Source: Flavobacterium psychrophilum
Lineage (GTDB): Bacteria > Bacteroidota > Bacteroidia > Flavobacteriales > Flavobacteriaceae
Assembly (NCBI GenBank): GCA_945874225.1
Contig: CAMCFT010000001.1
Location: 124,001-188,000 of the forward strand
Length of the DNA: 64,000 nt
Reading direction: 5' to 3'
Shown one piece after another: positions 1 to 7,777 of the stretch. Made by a program: the position numbers and the translations under genes. Numbering within the stretch: the first letter of the stretch is position 1; the number at the start of each line of letters is the position of its first letter. The notes below the pieces were generated by a model. The model made no database searches. It was given only the letters and a program-made list of their open reading frames with translations, and was not told the DNA's origin.

Positions 1-31
1 GTTTTACGTTAAAAGAATTTCAACTTTTTAA

Positions 32-2239
32 TTAAAACCAAAATCCAATACTGAACCAAGTATATCCTTTATCGGTTTCTGGAGACCACGTATATTTAAT
101 TTCCAAAGGTCCAATTACTGTTTCCATCCCATAGCCGAGTGCATATCCCGAATATTTTGGCAGTGAAATCCATTCAAGAGAATCAAAATAATTGTTTCCA
201 ATATTTGCATAATTAGCGGTAAAATTAAGATGGTTTTTCTTAAAAATCTCATAGTCAATGATTACGGAAGATTTTAGATAACTATTGCCTGCAAGGCTCA
301 AAAAATCATAGCCGTAAAAAGGTCTGAAATTATATATAGGAACAAAACCATAACCCCCCAAAACAAAATTAAAAAAAGGAACGCTTTCGTCACTAATAGA
401 GAAACCAGCTTCCGTTTGAAATTTGAAGGTGGCTTTTTTTAAAATTTTGACTGCAAATCCTATATCTGCTTTAGCTATCGAAAAAGGATTGAATTTTCTG
501 GTATAATCAGAAGATAATAAATAATTATAAATATCCCCTGTGAAATACCACCCTTTTGTTGGAAAATATTGATTATCGAAAGAGTCATATTTCATATAGG
601 CAAAAACACTACCGTAAGTGCTTCTGTCAAGTATAGGGTTTGTAATAGCGAGTGTTTCGGATTTAATTTCTAGGTATTTATGTTCTAAACCTACTCCTAT
701 TAAGAATTTTTGCGCAAAGATAGATTGAAAATAAAGCTGATTTGTTAAGTCTAGAAAATCAATATTTATATAGTTTACATCTTCTAAAGGATCAACAGAC
801 AAATTACTAATTTGTTTGGTAACATTTTTATTAAATTGATTGAGTTGTGATTTAAACCCAACGCTCAAATTATATCCATTATCAATGTAATAATCTAAAT
901 TGTACCTTATATTATCCCCAATAATCAGATCAAATGAGGCAACATCATTTTTATACAGCGTTTTTTTGTTCGTAATATTTGCCAAAACCGCACTTTTATA
1001 AAGTCCGTCATAATGCAATCCAAATTTTAAATAGGTTTTTACAGGGTTTTCAATCAAGTTAAGAACCAAGTCGTCTCCTAATTCATTAGGCTCTAAGGAA
1101 TATGTTACTGTTCCAAAATTACGAGTTGCATCAATATTATTGATTCCCTTTTCTAAATCTTTATATCGAATTTTTGCTCCAGATTTAAACTTTAATTTTC
1201 CTTGGATATAAGCTTTTGAATAATTAGTCAAATTATTACAACTAATGTTTACAATGTTTAAACTATCGGATTCGATTTTTAGTTTCGGTTTTTGATACAG
1301 ATTTGATTTATCCACTAATTTATCAATTTCTTCGTAAACAGAGAATGCAGCTTCTTCTCCTCTTAGAATAATTTCTTTCGCTCTTTCAAAGGATACAACC
1401 CCAAAGTCTTTGATGTCTGGTTTTATATAAACATCAGTATTTTTAGAATTTAACTTCATTTTTTCAATCGAATGAAGATTAGTGATTTGAAATAAAATCT
1501 TTGTAGCATCCTTAAGTTGCTCTCTGTCTCTTAGCCCGCTTTGCACATCAACCCCAATAATGATGTCGGCTCCAAGTTTCCGAATTTCTTCTATTGGATA
1601 ATTATTAGTAACACCACCGTCAACCAAAAGTTTTCCGTCAAGGATTACCGGTGAAAATACAGAAGGCAATGCTGAACTGGCAAATAAAGCTTGCGCCAAA
1701 ACGCCTTTGTCCAATACAACTTGCTCTCCTATTTCAATGTCTGTGGCAATACATAAAAAAGGAATTGGCAATTGGTTAAAATCTCTTATATGCCTTACGT
1801 GTAAAGTAAGTCGATTAAATAAATTGTAGTTAAACATCCCTTTCGAGAGTGATTGTGGAATTTCAATTTGGAATTTATTAAACGGGAGTACCAAAGCATA
1901 TAACTCATCATTCCTTTTTTCATAAAAACTTTTAGAAGAACGCGGAACATAATCAATTAATAAATTGTCAAAATTAGTTACTGTAACAATCGAATCAATT
2001 TGAGCTGCATTATAACCAGAGGCATAAAGTGCGCCAACAACCGCACCCATACTGGTTCCACCAATATAATCTATTTTTATTCCTGCTTGCTCTAAGACTT
2101 TCAAAACGCCAACATGTGCAAGTCCTTTTGCTCCACCACCACTTAGAACCAGTCCTATTTTGGGTCTTTTGATGGTGTCTTGAGAAAAAGACTGAAGAAA
2201 TGTGAAAAACAGAAAAAGGAATACTATAAACTTTTTCAT
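32..2239 (-). CDS. Patatin-like phospholipase fused to outer-membrane beta-barrel (PlpD-like)
   Basis: Residues 1-20 form a signal peptide. A patatin domain follows, with the oxyanion loop SGGGAKG at 33-39, the nucleophile motif GTSMG at 61-65 (Ser63) and the catalytic Asp in DGG at 207-209, so the Ser-Asp dyad is intact. Residues of about 320-400 look like one POTRA-type domain. The rest alternates aromatic and polar strands and ends in Phe, as in an Omp85-type barrel. This architecture matches PlpD-like (type Vd) proteins, in which a lipid acyl hydrolase is attached to its own outer-membrane barrel. Whether the patatin part is released or stays periplasmic cannot be read here. The ATG overlaps the stop of uvrC (TAATG), so the two are probably co-transcribed and translationally coupled. 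Substrate unknown. Confidence 0.9.
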   Translation of the reverse strand: MKKFIVFLFLFFTFLQSFSQDTIKRPKIGLVLSGGGAKGLAHVGVLKVLEQAGIKIDYIGGTSMGAVVGALYASGYNAAQIDSIVTVTNFDNLLIDYVPRSSKSFYEKRNDELYALVLPFNKFQIEIPQSLSKGMFNYNLFNRLTLHVRHIRDFNQLPIPFLCIATDIEIGEQVVLDKGVLAQALFASSALPSVFSPVILDGKLLVDGGVTNNYPIEEIRKLGADIIIGVDVQSGLRDREQLKDATKILFQITNLHSIEKMKLNSKNTDVYIKPDIKDFGVVSFERAKEIILRGEEAAFSVYEEIDKLVDKSNLYQKPKLKIESDSLNIVNISCNNLTNYSKAYIQGKLKFKSGAKIRYKDLEKGINNIDATRNFGTVTYSLEPNELGDDLVLNLIENPVKTYLKFGLHYDGLYKSAVLANITNKKTLYKNDVASFDLIIGDNIRYNLDYYIDNGYNLSVGFKSQLNQFNKNVTKQISNLSVDPLEDVNYINIDFLDLTNQLYFQSIFAQKFLIGVGLEHKYLEIKSETLAITNPILDRSTYGSVFAYMKYDSFDNQYFPTKGWYFTGDIYNYLLSSDYTRKFNPFSIAKADIGFAVKILKKATFKFQTEAGFSISDESVPFFNFVLGGYGFVPIYNFRPFYGYDFLSLAGNSYLKSSVIIDYEIFKKNHLNFTANYANIGNNYFDSLEWISLPKYSGYALGYGMETVIGPLEIKYTWSPETDKGYTWFSIGFWF

Positions 2240-4041
2240 TATGATTGGATGTTGGTTTTGTAAAAGTCGGTAATTTTTTTGGCTTTTGACATACCTATAA
2301 CGTCAGAAATTTCTTTTTCGGTGGCTAATTTCAATCTTTTAACACTTTTGAAATGTTGAATCAATGCCAACATCGTCTTTTCTCCAATTCCCGGAATGCT
2401 TTCTATCGAAGAATTGAGTGCTGATTTACTCCTTTTGTCCCGATGAAAAGTAATTCCAAAACGGTGTGCTTCGTTCCGCAATTGCTGAATAACTTTCAAT
2501 GTTTCGGATTTTTTGTCCAAATACAACGGAATCGAATCTCCTGGATAAAAAAGTTCTTCCAATCTTTTAGCAATGCCAATAATTGTGATTTTTCCGCGCA
2601 AGCCCAAATCGTCAATACTTTTCAACGCTGATGACAGTTGTCCTTTTCCACCATCGATGATGATGAGTTGCGGCAATGGTTCGTTCTCGTCCAATAGTCG
2701 CTTGTATCTTCTGTAAACCACTTCAGTCATCGAAGCAAAATCGTCTGGCCCAACGACCGTTTTTATATTAAAATGTCGGTAGTCTTTTTTGCTGGGTTTT
2801 CCATCCTTGAAAACTACGCAAGCCGCCACAGGGTTAGTTCCTTGAATATTCGAATTATCGAAACATTCAATATGTCGCGGTTCAACCGGCAATCGCAAAT
2901 CCTTTTGCATTTGCGCCATAATTCGATTGGCGTGACGGTCAGGATCTACAATTTGTAGTTGTTTTAATTGTTCGATTCGGTAAAATTTGGCGTTGCGAAT
3001 GGACAAATCCAAAATTTGCTTTTTGTCGCCCAATTGCGGAACGGTAACTTTTATGTGTTCGCCAACTTCTACGGCAAAAGGAACAATGATTTCTTTGGAT
3101 AATAAATGAAAACGCTCCCTGAGTTCAATAATCGCCAACTCCAATAACTCCTCATCGGTTTCGGCTAGTTTCTTTTTGATTTCCATTGTGTGGGAACGAA
3201 TAATCGAACCGTGGGAAATTTGAAGAAAGTTCACGAAGGCGGCACTTTCGTCAGATACAATCGAAAACACATCGATATTGGTGATTTTTGGATTTACAAT
3301 CGTGGAACGGGATTGATAATTTTCGAGCACTTCAATTTTTTCTTTTATTTTCTGGGCTTCTTCAAAGTGCATTTTACTTGCCAAATCAGTCATCAGTTTT
3401 TTGAAATCCTTCATTGATTCTTTGAAATTTCCTTTCAGAATTTCTAGGATTGCGTCCACTTGTTTTTGGTAATTTTCTAAGGGTTCAAATCCCTCACAAG
3501 GCCCTTTACAATTGCCAATATGATATTCTAGACAAACCTTGAATTTTCCGCTTTCGATATTTGATTTGCTCAAATCATAATTACAAGTCCGCAGTGGATA
3601 AAGCTCTTTTATTAAATCTAAAATAGTATGTACGGTCTTAAAACTCGTGTAAGGTCCAAAATATTCCGAGCCATCCTTTACCAATCTTCTAGTAGAAAAT
3701 ATTCTCGAAAAAGGTTCTTTTTTGATGCAAATCCAAGGATAACTTTTGTCGTCACGCAACAAGACATTGTAGCGTGGCATAAGCGTTTTAATAAGGTTGT
3801 TTTCCAATAAAAGCGCGTCCGTTTCAGTAGGAACGACGATATGTTTTATGGTTACAATTTTCTTGACCAGCACATTAGTTTTTGCTGTATCATGAATTTT
3901 ATTAAAATAAGAAGCGACTCTCTTTTTTAAGTTTTTGGCTTTGCCCACGTATAAAATTTTCCCTTCCTTATCATAATATTGATACACGCCGGGACCATCT
4001 GGCAAGGTTTGAATTTGAAGTTCGAGAGTTGGGTTGTTCAT
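2239..4041 (-). CDS. uvrC: Excinuclease ABC subunit C
   Basis: UvrC makes the dual incisions of nucleotide excision repair together with UvrA and UvrB. The 600-residue protein has the family order: an N-terminal GIY-YIG nuclease (about 12-90, with GPGVYQYYD and ILYVGKAKNLKKRV), a cysteine-containing linker, a UVR motif for UvrB contact near 205-240, the RNase H-like nuclease half (ECFDNSNIQGTNPVA), and a C-terminal helix-hairpin-helix pair (IPGIGEKTMLALIQHF). Length is normal. It starts at ATG 4041 and its TAA shares one base with the start of the downstream patatin gene. The divergent PLP decarboxylase gene begins about 100 bp upstream. Confidence 0.97.
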   Translation of the reverse strand: MNNPTLELQIQTLPDGPGVYQYYDKEGKILYVGKAKNLKKRVASYFNKIHDTAKTNVLVKKIVTIKHIVVPTETDALLLENNLIKTLMPRYNVLLRDDKSYPWICIKKEPFSRIFSTRRLVKDGSEYFGPYTSFKTVHTILDLIKELYPLRTCNYDLSKSNIESGKFKVCLEYHIGNCKGPCEGFEPLENYQKQVDAILEILKGNFKESMKDFKKLMTDLASKMHFEEAQKIKEKIEVLENYQSRSTIVNPKITNIDVFSIVSDESAAFVNFLQISHGSIIRSHTMEIKKKLAETDEELLELAIIELRERFHLLSKEIIVPFAVEVGEHIKVTVPQLGDKKQILDLSIRNAKFYRIEQLKQLQIVDPDRHANRIMAQMQKDLRLPVEPRHIECFDNSNIQGTNPVAACVVFKDGKPSKKDYRHFNIKTVVGPDDFASMTEVVYRRYKRLLDENEPLPQLIIIDGGKGQLSSALKSIDDLGLRGKITIIGIAKRLEELFYPGDSIPLYLDKKSETLKVIQQLRNEAHRFGITFHRDKRSKSALNSSIESIPGIGEKTMLALIQHFKSVKRLKLATEKEISDVIGMSKAKKITDFYKTNIQS

Positions 4042-4121
4042 TTAACAAAGTTAACTGAAAAACTTCAAGTTCCAAATTCAGAAAACCTACAGATTTTCAC
4101 ATTTATAAAGATTTATAAAAT

Positions 4122-4129
4122 TATCTTTG
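4122..4129 (+). promoter_or_regulatory. Probable -7 promoter box (TATCTTTG)
   Basis: The octamer matches the Bacteroidota -7 consensus TAnnTTTG and lies 17 bp before the ATG at 4147. No clear -33 TTTG is visible at the expected distance. Its position supports 4147 over an in-frame upstream ATG at 3979, which lies inside uvrC. Confidence 0.55.
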
Positions 4130-4146
4130 TCAAAAATATTTTATAT

Positions 4147-5385
4147 ATGATTTACTGGAAAAAACTCTCACAAGAAGAACGAAAAAATAGAATAGAAAGA
4201 GCCTTGGCCGAAAATGTAAATTTTTCCAAAGATGCTTCACTTGGTTATCCTGCTTCAAAACTGGATGGAAAAGTATTTTATGATGACGCTCCTTTTTTGC
4301 AAGATGCTCCAACCTTAAAGACCTATGTAGCAAACCCCAATCACATTGGTTGTCACACTTTGGGGACTTCAGAGAAAGCTTTTAAGGGAACTCAGGAAAT
4401 GGAACGCGAAGTTTTGAACGTCATTGCGGTTGATATTTTTAAAGCGGAACCTGATTCAATTGACGGCTATATTTCTCCCGGAGGAACCGAAGCGAACATA
4501 CAAGCTATGTGGATGTATCGCAACTTCTTTATGCATCAAAAAGGCGCAAAATTAGATGAAATCGCAATCTTGGCTTCCGAAGATACCCATTATTCCATCC
4601 CAAAAGGAGCCAATGTTTTGATGCTGGATTGGTTGAAAATTCCTGTTTCTTTTGAAAAAAGAGAAATCGACAAAAAAGCTTTGGAAAATGAAATCATCAA
4701 AGCGAAACAAAACGGGAAAAAATATTTTATTGCCATTGCCAATATGGGAACAACAATGTTTGGCTCGGTTGACAATCCCGAAGATTATACTTCAGTTTTA
4801 GAAAAACACAATGCTGAATACAAACTCCATATTGACGGGGCTTACGGCGGTTTTGTTTATCCGTTTAGCAACCAGAAATCGACCATAAATTTCAGTAATC
4901 CAAAAATAAGTTCCATCACCATCGATGCCCATAAAATGCTGCAATCTCCTTATGGAACGGGTGTTTTTGTTTGCCGAAAAGGACTCATTGAAAACGTTTT
5001 GACCAAGGAAGCCGAATATGTCGAAGGAATGGATTTAACCCTTTGCGGAAGCCGTTCCGGGGCCAATGCTGTGGCAGTTTGGATGATTTTGTTTACATAT
5101 GGACCATTTGGTTGGTTCGAAAAAGTAAGCGTATTACAAATGCGAACCCAGTTTTTGTGTCACGAACTGGATGAATTAAAAATCAAATATTTCAGAGAAC
5201 CTTTTATGAATATCGTGACCATTCATTCTGAATATATTCCAGAGGAAATTGCCGTAAAATTTGATTTAGTTCCCGAGCAACATAATGAAAACAACAAGTG
5301 GTACAAAATTGTTCTTATGGATCACGTAGAAGTGCAACATTTGACCTCTTTTATAAACGAATTGAAAGCGACAATTCATGCTTAA
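4147..5385 (+). CDS. PLP-dependent group II decarboxylase-family protein
   Basis: A 412-residue fold-type I PLP enzyme. The phosphate-binding segment SPGGTEANIQAMW, the cofactor aspartate in HIDGAYGGFVYPF and the Schiff-base lysine in TIDAHKMLQSPYGTG are all present, which is the pattern of histidine, tyrosine and glutamate-type amino-acid decarboxylases. The substrate cannot be assigned. The reading frame continues upstream to an ATG at 3979, but that extension overlaps uvrC, resembles no domain start and contains the likely promoter, so 4147 was chosen. The last 8 bp overlap the downstream cyclo-ligase gene, indicating an operon. Confidence 0.85.
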   Translation: MIYWKKLSQEERKNRIERALAENVNFSKDASLGYPASKLDGKVFYDDAPFLQDAPTLKTYVANPNHIGCHTLGTSEKAFKGTQEMEREVLNVIAVDIFKAEPDSIDGYISPGGTEANIQAMWMYRNFFMHQKGAKLDEIAILASEDTHYSIPKGANVLMLDWLKIPVSFEKREIDKKALENEIIKAKQNGKKYFIAIANMGTTMFGSVDNPEDYTSVLEKHNAEYKLHIDGAYGGFVYPFSNQKSTINFSNPKISSITIDAHKMLQSPYGTGVFVCRKGLIENVLTKEAEYVEGMDLTLCGSRSGANAVAVWMILFTYGPFGWFEKVSVLQMRTQFLCHELDELKIKYFREPFMNIVTIHSEYIPEEIAVKFDLVPEQHNENNKWYKIVLMDHVEVQHLTSFINELKATIHA

Positions 5386-5941
5386 AAAGGAATTAAGGCA
5401 AAAATATAAAGGCAAAAGGCAAGAATTGAGCGATACTGAAATCGAAGATTTGAGTTTGGCTATTGCCAATAAAGTTTTGACACTTCCTATTTGGGAGAAA
5501 ACTTATTTCCATATTTTCCTGCCAATCACTGAACATAAAGAAGTCAACACTGAGTTTATTTTGCATTTACTTTCCGGGAAAGACAAAGAAATTGTAGTCT
5601 CAAAAAGTGATTTCGAAACCCGAAATATGACTCATTTTCTTTTGACTGACAATACCAAAATCAAGAAAAACCAATACAATATTCCAGAACCCGTTGATGG
5701 ATTAGAAGTTCCAGCCAGCAAAATTGATGTGGTTTTTGTACCGCTTTTGGCTTTTGACAAAACGGGACATCGAGCTGGTTACGGCAAAGGATTTTATGAC
5801 AAATTCTTAACAGAATGCAAACCCGAAACGATAAAAATTGGGCTTTCCTTCTTTGAACCCGAAGAAAAAATTGTGGATGTTATTGAAAATGACGTGAAGC
5901 TGGATTATTGCGTGACACCGAATGGGGTTTATAGGTTTTGA
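5378..5941 (+). CDS. 5-formyltetrahydrofolate cyclo-ligase
   Basis: This enzyme converts 5-formyl-THF to 5,10-methenyl-THF using ATP, salvaging an inactive folate. The 187-residue protein begins with the basic helix LKKELRQKYKGKRQEL typical of the family and carries the signature GYGKGFYDKFL near 135-145, with VFVPLLAFDKTGHRAGYG before it. Length is normal. It starts inside the 3' end of the decarboxylase gene (8-bp overlap), so it is expressed with it; no functional link is obvious. Confidence 0.93.
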   Translation: MLKKELRQKYKGKRQELSDTEIEDLSLAIANKVLTLPIWEKTYFHIFLPITEHKEVNTEFILHLLSGKDKEIVVSKSDFETRNMTHFLLTDNTKIKKNQYNIPEPVDGLEVPASKIDVVFVPLLAFDKTGHRAGYGKGFYDKFLTECKPETIKIGLSFFEPEEKIVDVIENDVKLDYCVTPNGVYRF

Positions 5942-5989
5942 CAACTAAATAAACATCACAATATGAAAAAACACTGCTTTTAAATTCAT

Positions 5990-6538
5990 TTATGGAACTG
6001 ACAAATAATCTTTATTATCTACCATTTCGTTTAACGATTGAAGTAATGTTTTGATGTTATTCTTTGCTGAAACTTCATTAGCAAGTTGTAATCTTTTCGG
6101 ACCATAAAAAGCATCTGACATAGTTGCACTTCCCGATTGATTAATATTTTTTCTAAAAACTAATTTATTTTTATAATATAATTTATAATCTATTGTTGTT
6201 TTAACTGTAAAGGTAAAACCAAAAAAAGGTTGATCAACAGAAATTAAATTAATTTCAAGAACCCAATCATCATCCATAACAGTTGATATTTTTGAAAAAA
6301 TATTGGATTCAACAATAGATTTTTTAAACGCTTCTGCAAAATTTTCATTAGAAATATTAGACACCCAAAGTGGATTTGTTTTTTTTCCTCCAGTCACAGG
6401 TTTTATAAATATTCTATCTCCAATTTGTTTTGGTGATTTATAATCTTTTACCGTCATACCTTCAATACTGGCTGCTGGAGCACATTGAACTAATAAAGTT
6501 GAAAGAAAAACCAATAGAACCAAATATTTAAATTTCAT
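5990..6538 (-). CDS. Putative lipoprotein, unknown function
   Basis: 182 residues starting at ATG 6538; a TTG two codons upstream is less likely. The N-terminus has a hydrophobic stretch ending in the lipobox LVQC, so the mature protein should be an acylated lipoprotein starting at Cys near residue 19. The mature part carries no motif I recognise. Segments such as WVLEINLISVDQPFFGFTF suggest a small beta-rich domain, loosely like lipoproteins that bind partner subunits. It is a single gene, convergent with the cyclo-ligase gene and 150 bp from lspA, whose product would process it. Confidence 0.7.
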   Translation of the reverse strand: MKFKYLVLLVFLSTLLVQCAPAASIEGMTVKDYKSPKQIGDRIFIKPVTGGKKTNPLWVSNISNENFAEAFKKSIVESNIFSKISTVMDDDWVLEINLISVDQPFFGFTFTVKTTIDYKLYYKNKLVFRKNINQSGSATMSDAFYGPKRLQLANEVSAKNNIKTLLQSLNEMVDNKDYLSVP

Positions 6539-6616
6539 ATTCAATAAAATTATAGAATTAATAAAAGATTCAAGGTATAGAATTATTAACGATTTGCTAA
6601 ATTACCCCCATTCCCT

Positions 6617-6696
6617 AGCCCTGATAGTAGCGAAAATCCTTTTTCTTTTTCCTTTAAAAAGAAAAAGATTGCAGCGAATAGCAGGAAAAAGCTCCT
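6617..6696. repeat. Imperfect intergenic palindrome downstream of lspA
   Basis: About 80 bp with an imperfect inverted structure. The centre is a perfect 11-bp T-rich/A-rich stem (6640-6650 against 6656-6666). The flanks, AGCCCTGATAGTAGCG on the left and GCAGCGAATAGCAGG on the right, resemble each other in inverted orientation. The right end touches the lspA stop codon. It could act as a transcription terminator and looks like a dispersed repeat, but no second copy is present in this window. Confidence 0.5.
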
Positions 6697-7303
6697 AATG
6701 ATGATGATGAAAAGCCTTCTTATTAAAAACAATCAGAATCCCAACGCCTGTAGAAATCGCCATATCGGCAATGTTGAAAATCGCATTGAAGAATTTAAAG
6801 TGGTGTCCGCCCCAAACAGGGAACCATTCTGGCCAGTTGCCTTCGAATAATGGGAAATATAACATATCAACCACTTTTCCGTGAAACCAAGTCCCATAAG
6901 GTTTGTCTGTGAATAAAGTAGCCAAATGACCGTAGCTGTCATCGAATATTACGCCGTAAAAAACAGAATCAATAATGTTACCAAAAGCGCCCGCAAGAAT
7001 CAGGGAAATTGCTACAATCAAATAGTTTGAACTGTGCTTTCTTTCGATAGAATCCCAAAGCCAATAGCCAATTCCCGTAACGGCAACCAGACGAAAAATA
7101 GTAAGAAACAATTTGCCGTAAATGCCCGGAATCACAGTTCCCCAAGCCATTCCTTCGTTTTCTATCAATAGGATTTTGAACCAACTGGTAACGTCAATTT
7201 GTCCGCTTTCGCCGTAAACAAAATTAGTTTTGATATATATTTTTGAAAGTTGGTCAACAAGTAAGATGATAAAAACTATCAGATAAGCTTTTCGTAATGT
7301 CAT
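6695..7303 (-). CDS. lspA: Prolipoprotein signal peptidase (signal peptidase II)
   Basis: An inner-membrane aspartyl protease that removes signal peptides from diacylglyceryl prolipoproteins. The 202-residue protein has the N-terminal DQLSKIYIK motif, NEGMAWG, the first catalytic Asp region AGAFGNIIDSVFYGVIFD and the second in FNAIFNIADMAISTG, with four hydrophobic segments. It is longer than the enterobacterial enzyme because of the loop between the two catalytic Asp motifs, as in other Bacteroidota. The C-terminus ends in four natural histidines. A TACTTTTG box 21 bp upstream (7324-7331) is a likely promoter. Lipoproteins elsewhere in the window are potential substrates. Confidence 0.95.
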   Translation of the reverse strand: MTLRKAYLIVFIILLVDQLSKIYIKTNFVYGESGQIDVTSWFKILLIENEGMAWGTVIPGIYGKLFLTIFRLVAVTGIGYWLWDSIERKHSSNYLIVAISLILAGAFGNIIDSVFYGVIFDDSYGHLATLFTDKPYGTWFHGKVVDMLYFPLFEGNWPEWFPVWGGHHFKFFNAIFNIADMAISTGVGILIVFNKKAFHHHH

Positions 7304-7323
7304 TTTGTAAATTTTAATGCCGC

Positions 7324-7331
7324 AAAAGTAG
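7324..7331 (-). promoter_or_regulatory. Probable -7 promoter box for lspA
   Basis: CAAAAGTA on the plus strand reads TACTTTTG on the minus strand, a full match to TAnnTTTG, about 20 bp before the lspA ATG. No confident -33 element was found. Confidence 0.5.
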
Positions 7332-7349
7332 TGTTATTTTCTAAAAAAA

Positions 7350-7369
7350 ACGCCCCAAATGGAGCGTTA
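7350..7369 (-). terminator. Rho-independent terminator after the DksA-like gene
   Basis: Read on the minus strand, an 8-bp GC-rich stem (AACGCTCC / GGGGCGTT, one G-T pair) with a 4-nt loop is followed by a run of T. It lies 20 bp beyond the stop of the DksA-like gene and ahead of the lspA promoter, so it separates the two transcription units. Confidence 0.8.
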
Positions 7370-7389
7370 ATTGCTTTATGACTAGTGAA

Positions 7390-7770
7390 TTATCGTTGCT
7401 GATTTTTTGCTTCGATACTCATTGTAGCGTGAGGAACAATCAATAATCTTTCTTTGCTGATTAATTTTCCTGTTACTTTACACGTTCCATAAGTTTTATT
7501 TTCTACACGGAAGAGTGCGTTTTTTAAGTCACGAATGAACTTCTCCTGACGGATTGCCAACTGTGAATTAGCTTCCTTAGACATTGTTTCGCTTCCTTCT
7601 TCAAATGCTTTGAATGTAGGCGAAGTGTCGTCAGTTCCGTTATTTAAATCATTCATATAAGCACTTTTTATCAAATCTAGATCTGCTTGTGCTTTGTGTA
7701 TTTTTTTAAGGATAAGCTCTTTGAACTCAGCTAAATCTGCGTCTGAGTATCTTGCAATTTCATCTATCAT
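7390..7770 (-). CDS. DksA/TraR-family protein with degenerate zinc finger
   Basis: The 126 residues have the family layout: an N-terminal helical hairpin (about 1-75, including AKDF-like acidic helices and DDTSPTFKAFEEGSETMSKE) followed by a short C-terminal finger region (YGTCKVTGKLISKERL). DksA relatives bind in the RNA polymerase secondary channel and modulate initiation with ppGpp. Only one cysteine of the usual four-cysteine finger remains (GTC; the others are replaced by T, H and A), so zinc binding through four Cys is not possible. This form is common in Bacteroidota to my knowledge. It lies 7 bp after ileS on the same strand. Confidence 0.85.
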   Translation of the reverse strand: MIDEIARYSDADLAEFKELILKKIHKAQADLDLIKSAYMNDLNNGTDDTSPTFKAFEEGSETMSKEANSQLAIRQEKFIRDLKNALFRVENKTYGTCKVTGKLISKERLLIVPHATMSIEAKNQQR

Positions 7771-7777
7771 TTTGGTT

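Noticed and set aside
3979..4146. N-terminal extension of the PLP decarboxylase
   Set aside because: It overlaps uvrC, contains the likely promoter and has no domain character; ATG 4147 is better.
6699..6712. His-tag at the lspA C-terminus suggesting vector sequence
   Set aside because: Only four histidines, encoded by ATG repeats in a natural genomic context; no vector features are present.
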